Shown piece by piece: positions 16,501 to 21,967 of a stretch of 23,671 nucleotides of DNA (position 1 is the first letter of the stretch; every line of letters starts with the position of its first letter). This DNA comes from a virus. Under the pieces are notes generated by a model. It was given only the letters and a program-made list of their open reading frames with translations, had not been told where the DNA came from and searched no databases. The translations under genes were made by a program, and so were the position numbers. The DNA lies in IMG/VR virus record IMGVR_UViG_3300037847_008158, positions 2,626 to 26,296 of that record; one strand, 5' to 3'.

Positions 16501-17472
16501 AACACAATTACTACGTACAATACTGCTACAACATTAGCTACTGCTACTACTTTAGCAACTATTACAACTTTTGAAACCATAAAGAATACAAATACCGTAT
16601 TCAATACTATTACGACTTTTAATACTATTACAACGTTTGAAACAAATACAACAACTACTACGACTTTCAATACAACAAAGTCTACAACTACAACTTACAA
16701 TACTACTCAAAGTACTACAACTACTTTTAACACTATAACAACTTATAATACGGCTACTACTTTAGTAACTGCTACTTCAATAGCTACGATTACAACTTTT
16801 GAAACCGTAAAGAATACAAATACGGTTTTTGAAACAATAACAACTTTTAATACTATTACAACATTTGAAACAAATACAACAACTACTACAACTTTTAATA
16901 CTACTAAGACAACCACTACGACTTTTAATACTACTCAAAGCACTACAACCACGTTTAATACAATTACAACTTATAACACAGCTACTACATTAGCAACGTC
17001 TACAAGTAAAAATACTTCAACAACTTTTGAAACAAGTAAAAGTACAACGACTACGTTTAATACTACTAAGACAACCACTACGACTTTTGAAACAAGTAAG
17101 ACCGTAACTACGGTTTACAACACTACACTACCTACTACAACTACGTTTAATACAATTACAACTTATAATACTGCTACTACTTTAGCAACAGCAACATCTA
17201 AGTCTACAACTACTACCTTTGAAACAACTAAAAACACTAATACGGTTTATAATACTACTACGACCACTACGACAACTTTTGAAACAACTAAGACTACTAC
17301 AACGACTTTCAATACGACAAAAACTACAATTACAACTTTTGAAACAACAAAAGATACAATTACAACGTTTAATACGATTACAACTTTTGATACTATAACA
17401 GAATATACAACAACTTTTGAAACTATTACGACTTACAATACGACTCGAATAACAAGTTACTACGTATCCTAA
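7576..17472 (+). CDS. Giant Thr/Asn-rich repeat protein, probable long virion fibre (3298 aa)
   Basis: This single open frame of 3298 codons starts at ATG 7576 with AAGGGA (7564-7569) as ribosome site. About 15 unique residues (MANGAFGFLEELKF) precede the repeats, and a short end (NTTRITSYYVS) follows them. Everything between is built from tetrads such as F-N-T-T and hexads such as K-S-T-T-T-T, L-A-T-A-T-T, F-N-T-I-T-T, R-S-T-I-E-T. By eye about half the residues are Thr; I noticed no Cys, Trp or His. All spacings between the anchor residues are even (4, 6, 10, 12), which suits alternating in/out residues of beta-strands and suggests a solenoid or fibrous beta-structure. A Tyr/Phe/Pro-rich break lies near the middle (residues 1592-1624). 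It sits after fibre genes and before a glycan operon, so a surface fibre is likely. I do not recognise a named family. A tape measure is unlikely, since those are helical. Confidence 0.8.
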   Translation: MANGAFGFLEELKFSTEFNTTKATNTTLITSKSTATTLATATTLATTTTFNTTKETTTEYNTTKDTTTTFNTTRETTTEYITSNVTQTTLNTTADTITTYNTITTYDTATTLATATSKTTTTTFETSKTTTTTYNTTKTTTTTFNTTKETTTTFNTTETTATTFNTITTYDTATTLATATTLSTITTFETSKDTTTTFNTTKSTTTTYNTTLATATTLATITSIVTQTTYDTTQSTTTTFNTITTYDTATTLATATSKTTTTTFETTLATITTFNTTKSTTTTYETTLATATTLATITSIVTQTTYNTTQSTTTTFNTITTYNTATTLATATSKSTTTTFETQKTTTTTFNTTKSTTTTFNTTKSTTTTFETTQSTTTTFNTITTYNTATTLATATTLSTITTFETTKSTTTTFNTTKDTTTTFNTTRSTIEQRSTSTSKTTTTTFNTTQSTTTTFNTITTYDTATTLATATTKNTTTTYETTLSTITTFNTTKSTITTYETTLSTATTLATITSIVTQTTFNTTQSTITTFNTITAYNTITTFNTTKSTTTTFNTTKSTTTTFNTTKSTTTTFNTTQATTTTFNTITTYDTATTLATATSKTTTTTFETTLATITTFNTTKSTITTYETTLATATTLATITSIVTSTTFNTTQSTTTTFNTITTYSTITTFQTQKTTTTTFETTKSTTTTFNTSKTTIEQRSTITSKTTTTTFETTKDTITVYNTITKYNTITTYETSKTTTTTFNTTKSTTTTFNTTKSTITTYNTTQTTTTTFNTITTYNTATTLATATSKTTTTTFNTTKSTTTTFNTTKDTTTTFNTTRSTIETRSTSTSKTTTTTFETTKTTTTTFNTITTYATITTYETSKSTTTTYETSKSTTTTFNTTRSTIEQRSTITSKTTTTTFNTTKDTTTVYNTITKYNTITTYETSKSTTTTFNTSRITIETRNTSTSRNTTTTFNTTQTTTTTFNTITTYATATTLATATSKSTTTTFNTSKSTTTVFSTITKFNTITTFATSKSTTTTFNTTLATATSRNTITSIVTSTVYNTTQSTTTTFNTITTYSTITTFETTLSTITTFNTSKSTTTTFNTSKNTLEVRSTITSIVTQTTYNTTQNTTTTFNTITTYATITTFATSKSTITTFNTTLATSTSRNTATSKTTTTTFNTSKNTLEVRATSTSKSTITTFNTSRNTIEQRTTSTSKTTTTVFSTITTYATITTFNTSKLTVSSFNTTLSTKEVRSTSTSKNTSTVYNTTLTTATVFSTITVYSTITTFNTSKSTITTYNTTRSTIETRNTITSKSTITTFNTTLATIESRNTSTSKTTSTAYATITTKSTITTFNTSRNTIETRATSTSKSTTTTFGTITTYSTITTFNTSKSTTTTYNTSKSTTTVYSTITSYSTITTFATSKSTTTIFSTITAYNTSTVFNTTLATITVYSTITTYATITTFNTSKNTLETRNTITSKNTIESRSTATSIATITTFETSRNTIESRSTATSKNTTTIYSTTTTYSTITTYQTYRSTITAFNTITVYTGISLFNTSKSASTSKSTIESRNTTTTFNTSRTTTYATSKSTNTTTLTTFNTITTYNTTYYTFYKTLYRTYFNTYFPFYNPPFKITYRNTSRNTYRSTSKSTQIATSTSRNTITQTITTFNTVRTTTFETTKDTTTIYSTITTFNTIVTFQTSIATILQRATSTTGSTNTVYNTTLSTIESRSTITSKSTTTTFNTTTTYTTSTTFNTTQATTTTFNTITSYTTSTVFATLTAYITSTTYNTTRSTIETRATITSKSTITTFSTIIPNTLETRSTITSKNTTTTYNTTRSTIESRATITSKNTTTTYNTTKSTTTTYNTTRSTIETRTTATSKSTTTTYNTITTYTTSTTFNTTKSTTTAYATITSKNTTTTFSTTTIYSTITTFNTTKSTTTAYSTITTYATITTFNTTKSTTTEYNTTRSTIESRATITSKNTTTTYNTSKSTTTVFNTNTTYNTITTFITTIGTSTTYNTTRSTIETRATITSKDTTTTYGTTTTYTTSTTFNTTKNTTTVYNTITAYITSTTFNTTKDTTTTYATITTFNTITTFNTTKSTITTYNTTRSTIETRATSTSKNTITTFETNKNTNTVFSTITAYITSTTFNTTKSTTTTFNTTKSTITKFNTTKSTIETRATSTSKSTITTFETTKNTNTVFSTITTFNTITTFNTTKSTTTTYNTTTSTLTSKNTITTKSTTTTYNTTKSTTTTYNTITTYNTATTLATATSKNTTTTFETSKNTTTTFTTITEYSTTTTFNTTKTTTTTFNTTKSTSESRATSTSKTTTTTFETDKVTNTVYSTITAYATITTFNTTKSTTTTFNTNTTTTTTFNTTKSTIETRATSTSKNTTTTFETDKVTNTVYTTITTYSTITTFETTKTTTTTFNTTKSTTTTFETSKDTTTTFNTITTYNTATTLATATSKNTTTTFETTKSTTTTFNTTKSTTTTFNTTKDTTTTFNTTTTTLESRSTSTSKSTTTTFNTTKITNTVYETITIYETTTTFNTTKTTTTTFNTSTLTTTKYNTTRSTIETRATSTSKSTITTFETNKNTNTVFSTITTFNTITTFNTTKSTTTTFNTTKSTITTFNTTQATTTTFNTITTYNTATTLATATSKSTTTTFETTKSTTTTFNTTKSTTTTFNTTKSTTTTYETTKSTETKLATATTLATITTFETVKNTNTVFNTITTFNTITTFNTTKSTTTTFNTTKSTTTTFNTTKSTTTTFNTITTYNTATTLATATTLATITTFETSKDTTTTYSTITSYATITTFETTKTTTTTFNTTKTTTTTFNTTQSTTTTFNTITTYDTATTLATATSKNTTTTFETTKSTTTTFNTTKTTTTTFETSKLTTTKFNTTTSTITTYNTITTYDTATTLATATTLATITTFETVKNTNTVFNTITTFNTITTFNTTTTTTTTFNTTKSTITKFNTTQATTTTFNTITTYNTATTLATATTLATITTFETIKNTNTVFNTITTFNTITTFETNTTTTTTFNTTKSTTTTYNTTQSTTTTFNTITTYNTATTLVTATSIATITTFETVKNTNTVFETITTFNTITTFETNTTTTTTFNTTKTTTTTFNTTQSTTTTFNTITTYNTATTLATSTSKNTSTTFETSKSTTTTFNTTKTTTTTFETSKTVTTVYNTTLPTTTTFNTITTYNTATTLATATSKSTTTTFETTKNTNTVYNTTTTTTTTFETTKTTTTTFNTTKTTITTFETTKDTITTFNTITTFDTITEYTTTFETITTYNTTRITSYYVS
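7640..17450 (+). repeat. Degenerate 12/18/30-nt coding repeat array
   Basis: The DNA repeats with 30-nt units (10 codons) mixed with 18- and 12-nt units, matching the hexad/tetrad protein grammar. Successive copies differ mainly at third codon positions: Thr is written with ACA, ACT, ACG and ACC, Asn with AAT/AAC, Phe mostly TTT. Protein copies are therefore far more alike than DNA copies. Recurrent longer cassettes, for example F-N-T-I-T-T-Y-[DN]-T-A-T-T-L-A-T-A-T, occur before about 10.6 kb and again after about 14.3 kb. Confidence 0.9.
12349..12447 (+). other. Tyr/Phe/Pro-rich central interruption of the giant protein (residues 1592-1624)
   Basis: The repeats break into an aromatic segment with TFYKTLYRTYFNTYFPFYN, then Pro-Pro-Phe-Lys-Ile-Thr-Tyr. 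It has a 4-residue rhythm (T-F-Y-K, T-L-Y-R, T-Y-F-N) and one of the rare proline clusters of the protein. The gene midpoint is near 12524, so this lies almost at the centre. It may be a hinge, a kink or a binding site. Confidence 0.75.
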
Positions 17473-17489
17473 AAAAAATCAATTTTACA

Positions 17490-17533
17490 AGAATAACTTT
17501 ATATTTATATATGTGTATATAAAAGGTTATTCT
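17490..17533 (+). repeat. Inverted repeat enclosing late promoter 3
   Basis: AGAATAAC (17490-17497) and GTTATTCT (17526-17533) form a perfect 8-bp inverted repeat. With a 2-nt bulge it extends inward as TTTATAT (17498-17504) against ATATAAA (17517-17523). The late-promoter box at 17502 lies inside. It could form a stem at the 3' end of the giant gene's transcript, or be an operator; there is no U-tract. Confidence 0.55.
17502..17513 (+). promoter_or_regulatory. Late-type promoter, copy 3 (glycan operon)
   Basis: TATTTATATATG is identical to the boxes at 283 and 23504 and sits 31 nt before the ATG at 17545. A strong ribosome site AAGGAG (17534-17539) follows. It implies that the carbohydrate genes are expressed in the same late phase as the capsid and tail genes. 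Confidence 0.78.
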
Positions 17534-17544
17534 AAGGAGTTATA

Positions 17545-18516
17545 ATGGCTAAAATGAAAGCAGAAATGTTCGATGCTAATATTGCAAACGAACGGATTGG
17601 CGAGTATGAAAAAAATAAATACTTGGTTGACAATCTTGCAGGTGTAGATAAATATTTTAGAAAACGTATGAAAAGATACACTACTGAATTTTCATACGAT
17701 GTAATGGCTAATGAAATAGCATATTTCAAAACTATAAATTATACAGAGTACGCTACATCTTTTATGATGTGTCCTCTTAGTCACATAATGAGAGAACAAT
17801 CAATTAGAGATGCTTACTACGATGACGAAAGTGAAGATTATCCACTTTTAGATTGGGTTTCATATTTTAAAAATAATGTAGAAAACAAAGTATCTAATAA
17901 ATATGAAGACAGAGTAGATTTTACTAAAGACCCAAAATACGATAGAGATATTGAAGCATTAGTAGTTTTACCTGGTTCTAATAAAATCAAAAGTAGAGTC
18001 TGTTTAAATAAATTAAAAACTATTAAAGAAAGACACGGAGATAAAGTTTTATTCAAACCACATCCTATAACACAACATCAGATTATAGGTGAGTTAAAAG
18101 ACTTGTTTGGTGAATCTTGTATATTACCACGTGAAGCAGATTTGTATGCTTTTATGATGAAGGTACCGATGATATATAGTACTAATATTAGTGAATCTTC
18201 TTTATATGCAGTTTGTTTAGGAAAACAACTTGACCATATTGAAGTACATCAAGATATGCAATGGGGTTCTTTTTATCATATGAATTGGCCTATATTTCAA
18301 TGTGAAGTTCGTGGACAAGATACACATTATTTTATTAATAAAGTTCTTTCAAGTCCAAAGTGTGGGATAATAAATCCTAAAGTAGATAAGAATTGGAAAC
18401 GTAAGATTAATGATTATTTGACTTATATTCACAAAGAGAGGGAATTGTGGTACGAGGTATTTGTTCGTGATGACCCTATTGTTAAACCTGAAGAATTTAA
18501 AAAGAAAAAATCTTAG
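17545..18516 (+). CDS. Putative GT-B-type glycosyltransferase (capsule/KPHP-type)
   Basis: This 323-residue protein is first in the glycan operon. Its C-terminal half looks like the nucleotide-sugar half of GT-B enzymes of the capsule and polyol-phosphate type. It has ALVVLPGSNKIKSRVCLNKL (138-157), VLFKPHPIT (168-176), an ADLYAFMMKVPMIYST segment (198-213) and ISESSLYAVCLGKQ (215-228). The K-P-H-P element and the later S-x-S-S-L-x-x-x-x-L-G-K are what similar enzymes use to bind the donor phosphates. The N-terminal half is charged, with no membrane helix or signal peptide, so it is cytoplasmic. The ribosome site AAGGAG and start are clear. Donor and acceptor are unknown; Kdo transferases also use GT-B folds, and the next gene makes a Kdo precursor, but I cannot assign it. 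Confidence 0.6.
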   Translation: MAKMKAEMFDANIANERIGEYEKNKYLVDNLAGVDKYFRKRMKRYTTEFSYDVMANEIAYFKTINYTEYATSFMMCPLSHIMREQSIRDAYYDDESEDYPLLDWVSYFKNNVENKVSNKYEDRVDFTKDPKYDRDIEALVVLPGSNKIKSRVCLNKLKTIKERHGDKVLFKPHPITQHQIIGELKDLFGESCILPREADLYAFMMKVPMIYSTNISESSLYAVCLGKQLDHIEVHQDMQWGSFYHMNWPIFQCEVRGQDTHYFINKVLSSPKCGIINPKVDKNWKRKINDYLTYIHKERELWYEVFVRDDPIVKPEEFKKKKS

Positions 18517-18525
18517 GAGTTATAA

Positions 18526-19932
18526 ATGAAAAAAGTTTCAGTTTCAAATGTAACATTCGGCGGTAAAGATACACCTTTGATAGCAGGACCTTGTGTTGTT
18601 GAGACATACAAACTTGCTACAGATGTTGCAAAACAACTTGTAAAAATAGGAGAAAAAACAAATACTCCTATAGTTTATAAAAGTTCTTTTGATAAAGCAA
18701 ATCGTTCTTCTAATTCATCATACAGAGGCCCGGGTATAGAAAAAGGATTAGAAGCACTTAGAAGAGTAAAAAATGAAACCAACTTACCTGTTCTTACTGA
18801 TATACACGAAGTACATCACGTAAAAGAAGTAGCAGAAGTTGCTGACATATTACAAATACCCGCATTTTTGTGTAGACAGACAGACTTAATAAAAGCCGCA
18901 GCACAAACAGGTAAAGTAGTAAATGTTAAGAAAGGTCAATTTTTATCTCCTTGGGAAATAGAAAATGTAATAATAAAAATTACAGAAGAAGGTAACGAGA
19001 ATATTCTGATTACAGAACGTGGAACACAATTTGGATATAACAATCTTGTAGTAGATATGAGGTCAATACCTATTATGCAAGAGTTTGGATTTCCTGTAAT
19101 ATTTGATGCAACTCATAGTAATCAATTACCTGGAGGCAACGGAACATCAACTGCAGGTATGAGAAATATGGTTCCGTATTTAGCTAAAGCCGCAGTTGCT
19201 GTTGGGTGTGATGGGTTGTTTTTTGAAACACATCCTAATCCTAAAGAAGCAAAATCAGATGCCTCTACTCAATGGCCTTTAGATGAATTAGAAGAAGTTA
19301 TTTCAAATCTAAAGATGAAGCCAGCTAAGATAGTAGAAAGTAAAACAAAAAGTAGTGCAGACTTGTATAAAGAAAGACTTGATAAAAAGTTAAAATCACA
19401 CTCTGATACAAGTCAAATCAATGAAGTAGATTTTGATAACTTACCCGTAGCTAAACAAAAAAGAACAAATGATAATGGATTTTTATCTACTGCTAAAAAA
19501 TTAATGGAAGAAAGAAATTTAACTGAAAGTGTTTCTATTTCAAGTGTTGAAGATTTAGATGTTATGAAAGATAAAAAAGCAGAAGCAATTCTTTGTGATG
19601 GTTTTCTTGATACTTTGAATCCTGTTGAAGTTGATTTAAATTTAGTTACTTTATTTAACTCAGCATCAAGATTAATTTTTTTACAACTCGAACCATCAAG
19701 AAGACCTATGGATTGGTGGGTACAAAAATTTCAATTTCTAAGAGAAAGACACGACCAAAAAGAATTGGATATTTTTGTAGTTTTTAAAGCAGAGCCTAAT
19801 AGACTTAGAATGATAACTCTGCCTAAAAACTATTATCAAAAGAAAGAAGAAGAAGAACGTGAATCAAAGGTAAAAAGACTTCCTTTGGTCCGTTGGAATA
19901 ACCCTGAAAATAAACCTAAACCGAGACTATAA
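18526..19932 (+). CDS. kdsA: Kdo-8-phosphate synthase (class II) with extra C-terminal domain
   Basis: Residues 1-265 are a full-length 3-deoxy-D-manno-octulosonate-8-phosphate synthase, which condenses arabinose-5-phosphate with phosphoenolpyruvate, the committed step to Kdo of lipopolysaccharide. Family landmarks are IAGPC (19-23), KSSFDKANRSS (52-62), SYRGPG (65-70), TDIHE (91-95), IPAFLCRQTDL (111-121), NVKKGQF (133-139), FGYNNLVVDMRS (169-180), FDATHS (193-198), FFETHPNP (232-239) and SDAST (244-248). Cys23, His197, Glu234 and Asp245 align with the metal ligands of Aquifex-type, metal-dependent enzymes, whereas E. coli KdsA has Asn at the first position. Residues 266-468 are extra, since normal KdsA has about 280 residues. 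They hold a charged linker and then a domain resembling half of a SAM methyltransferase. AGGAG (18515-18519) is the ribosome site. Confidence 0.92.
   Translation: MKKVSVSNVTFGGKDTPLIAGPCVVETYKLATDVAKQLVKIGEKTNTPIVYKSSFDKANRSSNSSYRGPGIEKGLEALRRVKNETNLPVLTDIHEVHHVKEVAEVADILQIPAFLCRQTDLIKAAAQTGKVVNVKKGQFLSPWEIENVIIKITEEGNENILITERGTQFGYNNLVVDMRSIPIMQEFGFPVIFDATHSNQLPGGNGTSTAGMRNMVPYLAKAAVAVGCDGLFFETHPNPKEAKSDASTQWPLDELEEVISNLKMKPAKIVESKTKSSADLYKERLDKKLKSHSDTSQINEVDFDNLPVAKQKRTNDNGFLSTAKKLMEERNLTESVSISSVEDLDVMKDKKAEAILCDGFLDTLNPVEVDLNLVTLFNSASRLIFLQLEPSRRPMDWWVQKFQFLRERHDQKELDIFVVFKAEPNRLRMITLPKNYYQKKEEEERESKVKRLPLVRWNNPENKPKPRL
19321..19929 (+). other. C-terminal extension of KdsA (residues 266-468), methyltransferase-like half
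   Basis: After a Lys/Ser-rich linker (266-316) comes an alpha/beta region: FLSTAKKLMEERNL (319-332), ILCDGFLDTLNPVEVDLNLV (355-374), ASRLIFLQLEP (380-390) and RRPMDWWVQKFQFL (392-405). A hydrophobic strand ending in C-x-x-x-L-x-x-[IL]-x-P, a second strand, and R-P-x-[ED]-W-W-x-x-K match, from memory, the later half of phage and bacterial class I methyltransferases. The Gly-rich SAM-binding motif I is absent, so it is probably not an active methyltransferase. The end is very basic. Confidence 0.5.
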
Positions 19933-19933
19933 T

Positions 19934-20278
19934 ATGCACACAGCAGGAAAAGTATGGGGCAAGACAGCTAATATATTTTCTAATCCTAATTTTGAAGTAC
20001 ATAGGATTGAAGTGAATAAAGGCGGTTATTGTTCTAAACATAAACACAAATATAAATTCAATGCTTTCTATGTAGAGAGTGGTGAATTAGAAATTATAAT
20101 TTATAAAAATGATTACGATTTAGTAGATACTACGGTTCTTAAAGCAGGTGATATGACTATCGCAAAACCTGGAGAGTATCATAGTTTTAAAGCAAATGCA
20201 AAAACAATTTGTTATGAATTTTATTGGGCTGAATTAAATCACGATGATATTGAAAGAGAATCTGTAGGTGGTATGTAG
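19934..20278 (+). CDS. Single-domain cupin, sugar-isomerase-like
   Basis: This 114-residue protein starts one base after the kdsA stop. It has the two cupin motifs: G-x(4)-K-H-K-H (31-38, His36 and His38) with Asn43 where a Glu ligand is usual, then G50; and G-D-M-T-I-A-K-P-G-x-x-H (72-83, His83). Length and layout resemble the C-terminal cupin of mannose-6-phosphate isomerase/GDP-mannose pyrophosphorylase and single-domain sugar-phosphate isomerases or epimerases. Loss of the Glu leaves three His as candidate metal ligands. In this operon it may isomerise or epimerise a sugar or sugar nucleotide, or only bind it. It is soluble. Its TAG stop overlaps the next gene's GTG start by one base. Confidence 0.75.
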   Translation: MHTAGKVWGKTANIFSNPNFEVHRIEVNKGGYCSKHKHKYKFNAFYVESGELEIIIYKNDYDLVDTTVLKAGDMTIAKPGEYHSFKANAKTICYEFYWAELNHDDIERESVGGM

Positions 20279-21069
20279 TGCTAACTATTCCTATTGAAGA
20301 ACTTGTAAGAGATAAAAGAGTTATACTTGTAGGCAACTCTGTAGAGATGATGCATTATGAGTATGGAGATTTTATTGATTCTTTTGATATTGTAATACAT
20401 CACGGGGCGGCTATAGCAAGAACTAAAGCTAATCATAAAAGTCTTGGGAGTAGAACTGATATATGGATTACAGGTTCTTTTAGATTCAACACGATAAAAA
20501 CTTTGAAAACAGATTTTTATGATGGACAATATAAAGATACTATGATATTGTTTAATCGTGTTAGAACTAAATTATTAAATATAGAAGACCAAATAATATG
20601 GGATAATAGTTTGCCGCAAGTTCCAAGAATAGATATGTTTAATGATATCGAAATAGTACAGATGTTAGATGAACTAAAATATATGGAAGGATTTGGAGAT
20701 GGATATAGAGGTCCTGCTCACGGAATGAGACCTTCTGCAGGATTTATGTCTTTATTATATTTTACTAAAAAAGTAACTACTTATAAAAGTTTAGACATTA
20801 TAGGTTTTGATTTTTTTAGAAAAATAACTGAAGAAAAAAGACAAGGAACAGACAATCCATTTAGTTGGTATCTTCCTATAAAAAATCAAGGTTCAGGTGC
20901 GCATCCACATAACGGAAAATTAGAATATAACTACGTAAAAAAATTAGCAGAGGACAAAAAAATCAAATGGAATGTTTTATCTGATTTAAAAGAAGAGACT
21001 TTAGATTATGATAGACAATGGTTATCCGGAAGTATGTTTGATAATTGGTCAGATGAAAAAGATAGATGA
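20278..21069 (+). CDS. GT29-like (sialyltransferase-fold) glycosyltransferase
   Basis: This 263-residue protein starts at GTG 20278, which shares its G with the previous TAG; this reading (MLTIPIEELVRDKRVILVGNS) places the nucleotide-binding strand at the N-terminus. Motifs in order are VILVGNS (15-21), IDSFDIVIHHG (33-43), GSRTDIWIT (57-65), RPSAGFMSLLYF (151-162), LDIIGFDFF (172-180) and H-N-G-K-L-E (211-216). VGNS + acidic helix, the later P-S-[AT]-G strand start, and H-x4-E correspond to sialyl motifs L, S and VS of CAZy family 29. Family 29 uses CMP-sugars such as CMP-sialic acid, and CMP-Kdo is chemically similar, so together with kdsA this suggests a nonulosonate or Kdo transfer. No membrane anchor is present, so it acts in the cytoplasm. 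The donor is inferred only. Confidence 0.65.
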   Translation: MLTIPIEELVRDKRVILVGNSVEMMHYEYGDFIDSFDIVIHHGAAIARTKANHKSLGSRTDIWITGSFRFNTIKTLKTDFYDGQYKDTMILFNRVRTKLLNIEDQIIWDNSLPQVPRIDMFNDIEIVQMLDELKYMEGFGDGYRGPAHGMRPSAGFMSLLYFTKKVTTYKSLDIIGFDFFRKITEEKRQGTDNPFSWYLPIKNQGSGAHPHNGKLEYNYVKKLAEDKKIKWNVLSDLKEETLDYDRQWLSGSMFDNWSDEKDR

Positions 21070-21967
21070 TAAACATAGTTTTCTTCAGTATCGAAAAGAC
21101 CAGGAGAAGAAGCACTTACAATTAATTGAAAATACTAAGAATCCCTTACATAGTATTTTAACGGTTGAGATGAATCTTACAGAATTATGTAATAGAAAAT
21201 GTGTTTTTTGTCCACGTCACGACCCTAAAGTATATCCAAACAGAAATTTAAATACAACTATAGAAGATGCAAGTACAATAGCTAAACGATTAGCAGATTT
21301 TAATTATGTTGGAAGAATATCTTTCAGTGGATTTGGAGAGAACTTTTTAAATAAACAATTTAATGAAATTGTTCAAGCGATGCGAAACGAATTGCCTAAT
21401 AATGTATTTGAGTGTAACACTAATGGTGATTTTCTAAATAAAAAAACCGTTACTGAAATATATGAAAGTGGTATGGATATGTTATACATAAATCTATACG
21501 ATGGTCTTGAACAAATAGAACCTTTTGTTGAGATAATGAAAGAAGCAGGTATATCTGAAGACAATTACAAGTTACGTGCGCATCACACACAAGATGAATG
21601 GGGATTATTTGTTAATAATAGAAGTGGACTTATAGATTGGATAGGATTTGATGAAGACGATATTGAAAATTTAAAAGGAACAAAATGTCACTATCCTTAT
21701 TATAAAATGTTTGTAGATTGGAATGGCGATGTGTTGTTTTGTTCTAATGATTGGGGTAGAGAAATAGTAGTAGGTAATTTAATTGAAAGTTCTGTTATGG
21801 ATGTTTGGATGGGTGAAGAGATGAAAAAAGTTCGTGATAGACTTTCAGTAGGAGATAGAAGTCACAGCCCGTGTAATACGTGTTCAGTAAAAGGTGACTT
21901 ATTTGGAGAGCCAAGTTTTAATTTAATTAATGAGTATTATGAGAGTAGCAATAACAGGTCACACTAA
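21053..21967 (+). CDS. Radical SAM enzyme with SPASM-type C-terminus
   Basis: I chose ATG 21053 (17-nt overlap with the previous gene). An earlier in-frame ATG at 21008 would add 15 residues and overlap 62 nt; neither has a good ribosome site. The 304-residue product has L-T-E-L-C-N-R-K-C-V-F-C (Cys46, Cys50, Cys53; C-x3-C-x2-C) that binds the [4Fe-4S] cluster and SAM. ISFSGFGEN (89-97) is the usual GGE-like strand, and CNTNG (121-125) follows. The C-terminus has KCHYPYYKMFVDWNGDVLFC (Cys212, Cys230) and C-N-T-C (274, 277), a SPASM-like auxiliary cluster site. Such enzymes modify peptides or sugars (dehydrogenation, epimerisation, dehydration). Substrate is unknown; the operon suggests a sugar nucleotide, but a peptide target cannot be excluded. 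Confidence 0.82.
   Translation: MKKIDDKHSFLQYRKDQEKKHLQLIENTKNPLHSILTVEMNLTELCNRKCVFCPRHDPKVYPNRNLNTTIEDASTIAKRLADFNYVGRISFSGFGENFLNKQFNEIVQAMRNELPNNVFECNTNGDFLNKKTVTEIYESGMDMLYINLYDGLEQIEPFVEIMKEAGISEDNYKLRAHHTQDEWGLFVNNRSGLIDWIGFDEDDIENLKGTKCHYPYYKMFVDWNGDVLFCSNDWGREIVVGNLIESSVMDVWMGEEMKKVRDRLSVGDRSHSPCNTCSVKGDLFGEPSFNLINEYYESSNNRSH

Noticed and set aside
7640-17450. CRISPR-like array, because of the 30-nt period
   Set aside because: There are no unique spacers, copies are degenerate at third codon positions, and the whole stretch is one open frame.
7576-17472. Many long open frames on the minus strand (Val-rich) and in other + frames (Leu/Gln-rich) within the giant gene
   Set aside because: They are direct consequences of ACN-rich codons: the complement reads as GTN and similar Val codons, and shifted frames read as CTA/CAA. 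They have no ribosome sites of their own and track the repeats exactly.
7576-17472. Tape measure protein as identity of the giant gene
   Set aside because: Tape measures are mainly helical with hydrophobic segments and often lysozyme domains; this is Thr-rich, beta-patterned and has no hydrophobic segment.
7576-17472. Ice-binding protein, because of T-x-T arrays
   Set aside because: T-x-T also arises simply from the very high Thr content; the usual Cys or Gly patterns of beta-helical antifreeze proteins are absent, and there is no biological context for it in a phage fibre.
7576-17472. Diversity-generating retroelement or phase-variable target
   Set aside because: There is no reverse transcriptase or template repeat in the window, and the variation between units is mainly synonymous.
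17473-17544. Intrinsic terminator after the giant gene
   Set aside because: There is an A-run and an inverted repeat, but no GC-rich stem with a following U-tract; read-through into the glycan operon is possible.
21008-21052. Longer start for the radical SAM gene
   Set aside because: It would overlap the upstream gene by 62 nt, and the added residues lack any resemblance to the family; ATG 21053 is more economical, though not proven.
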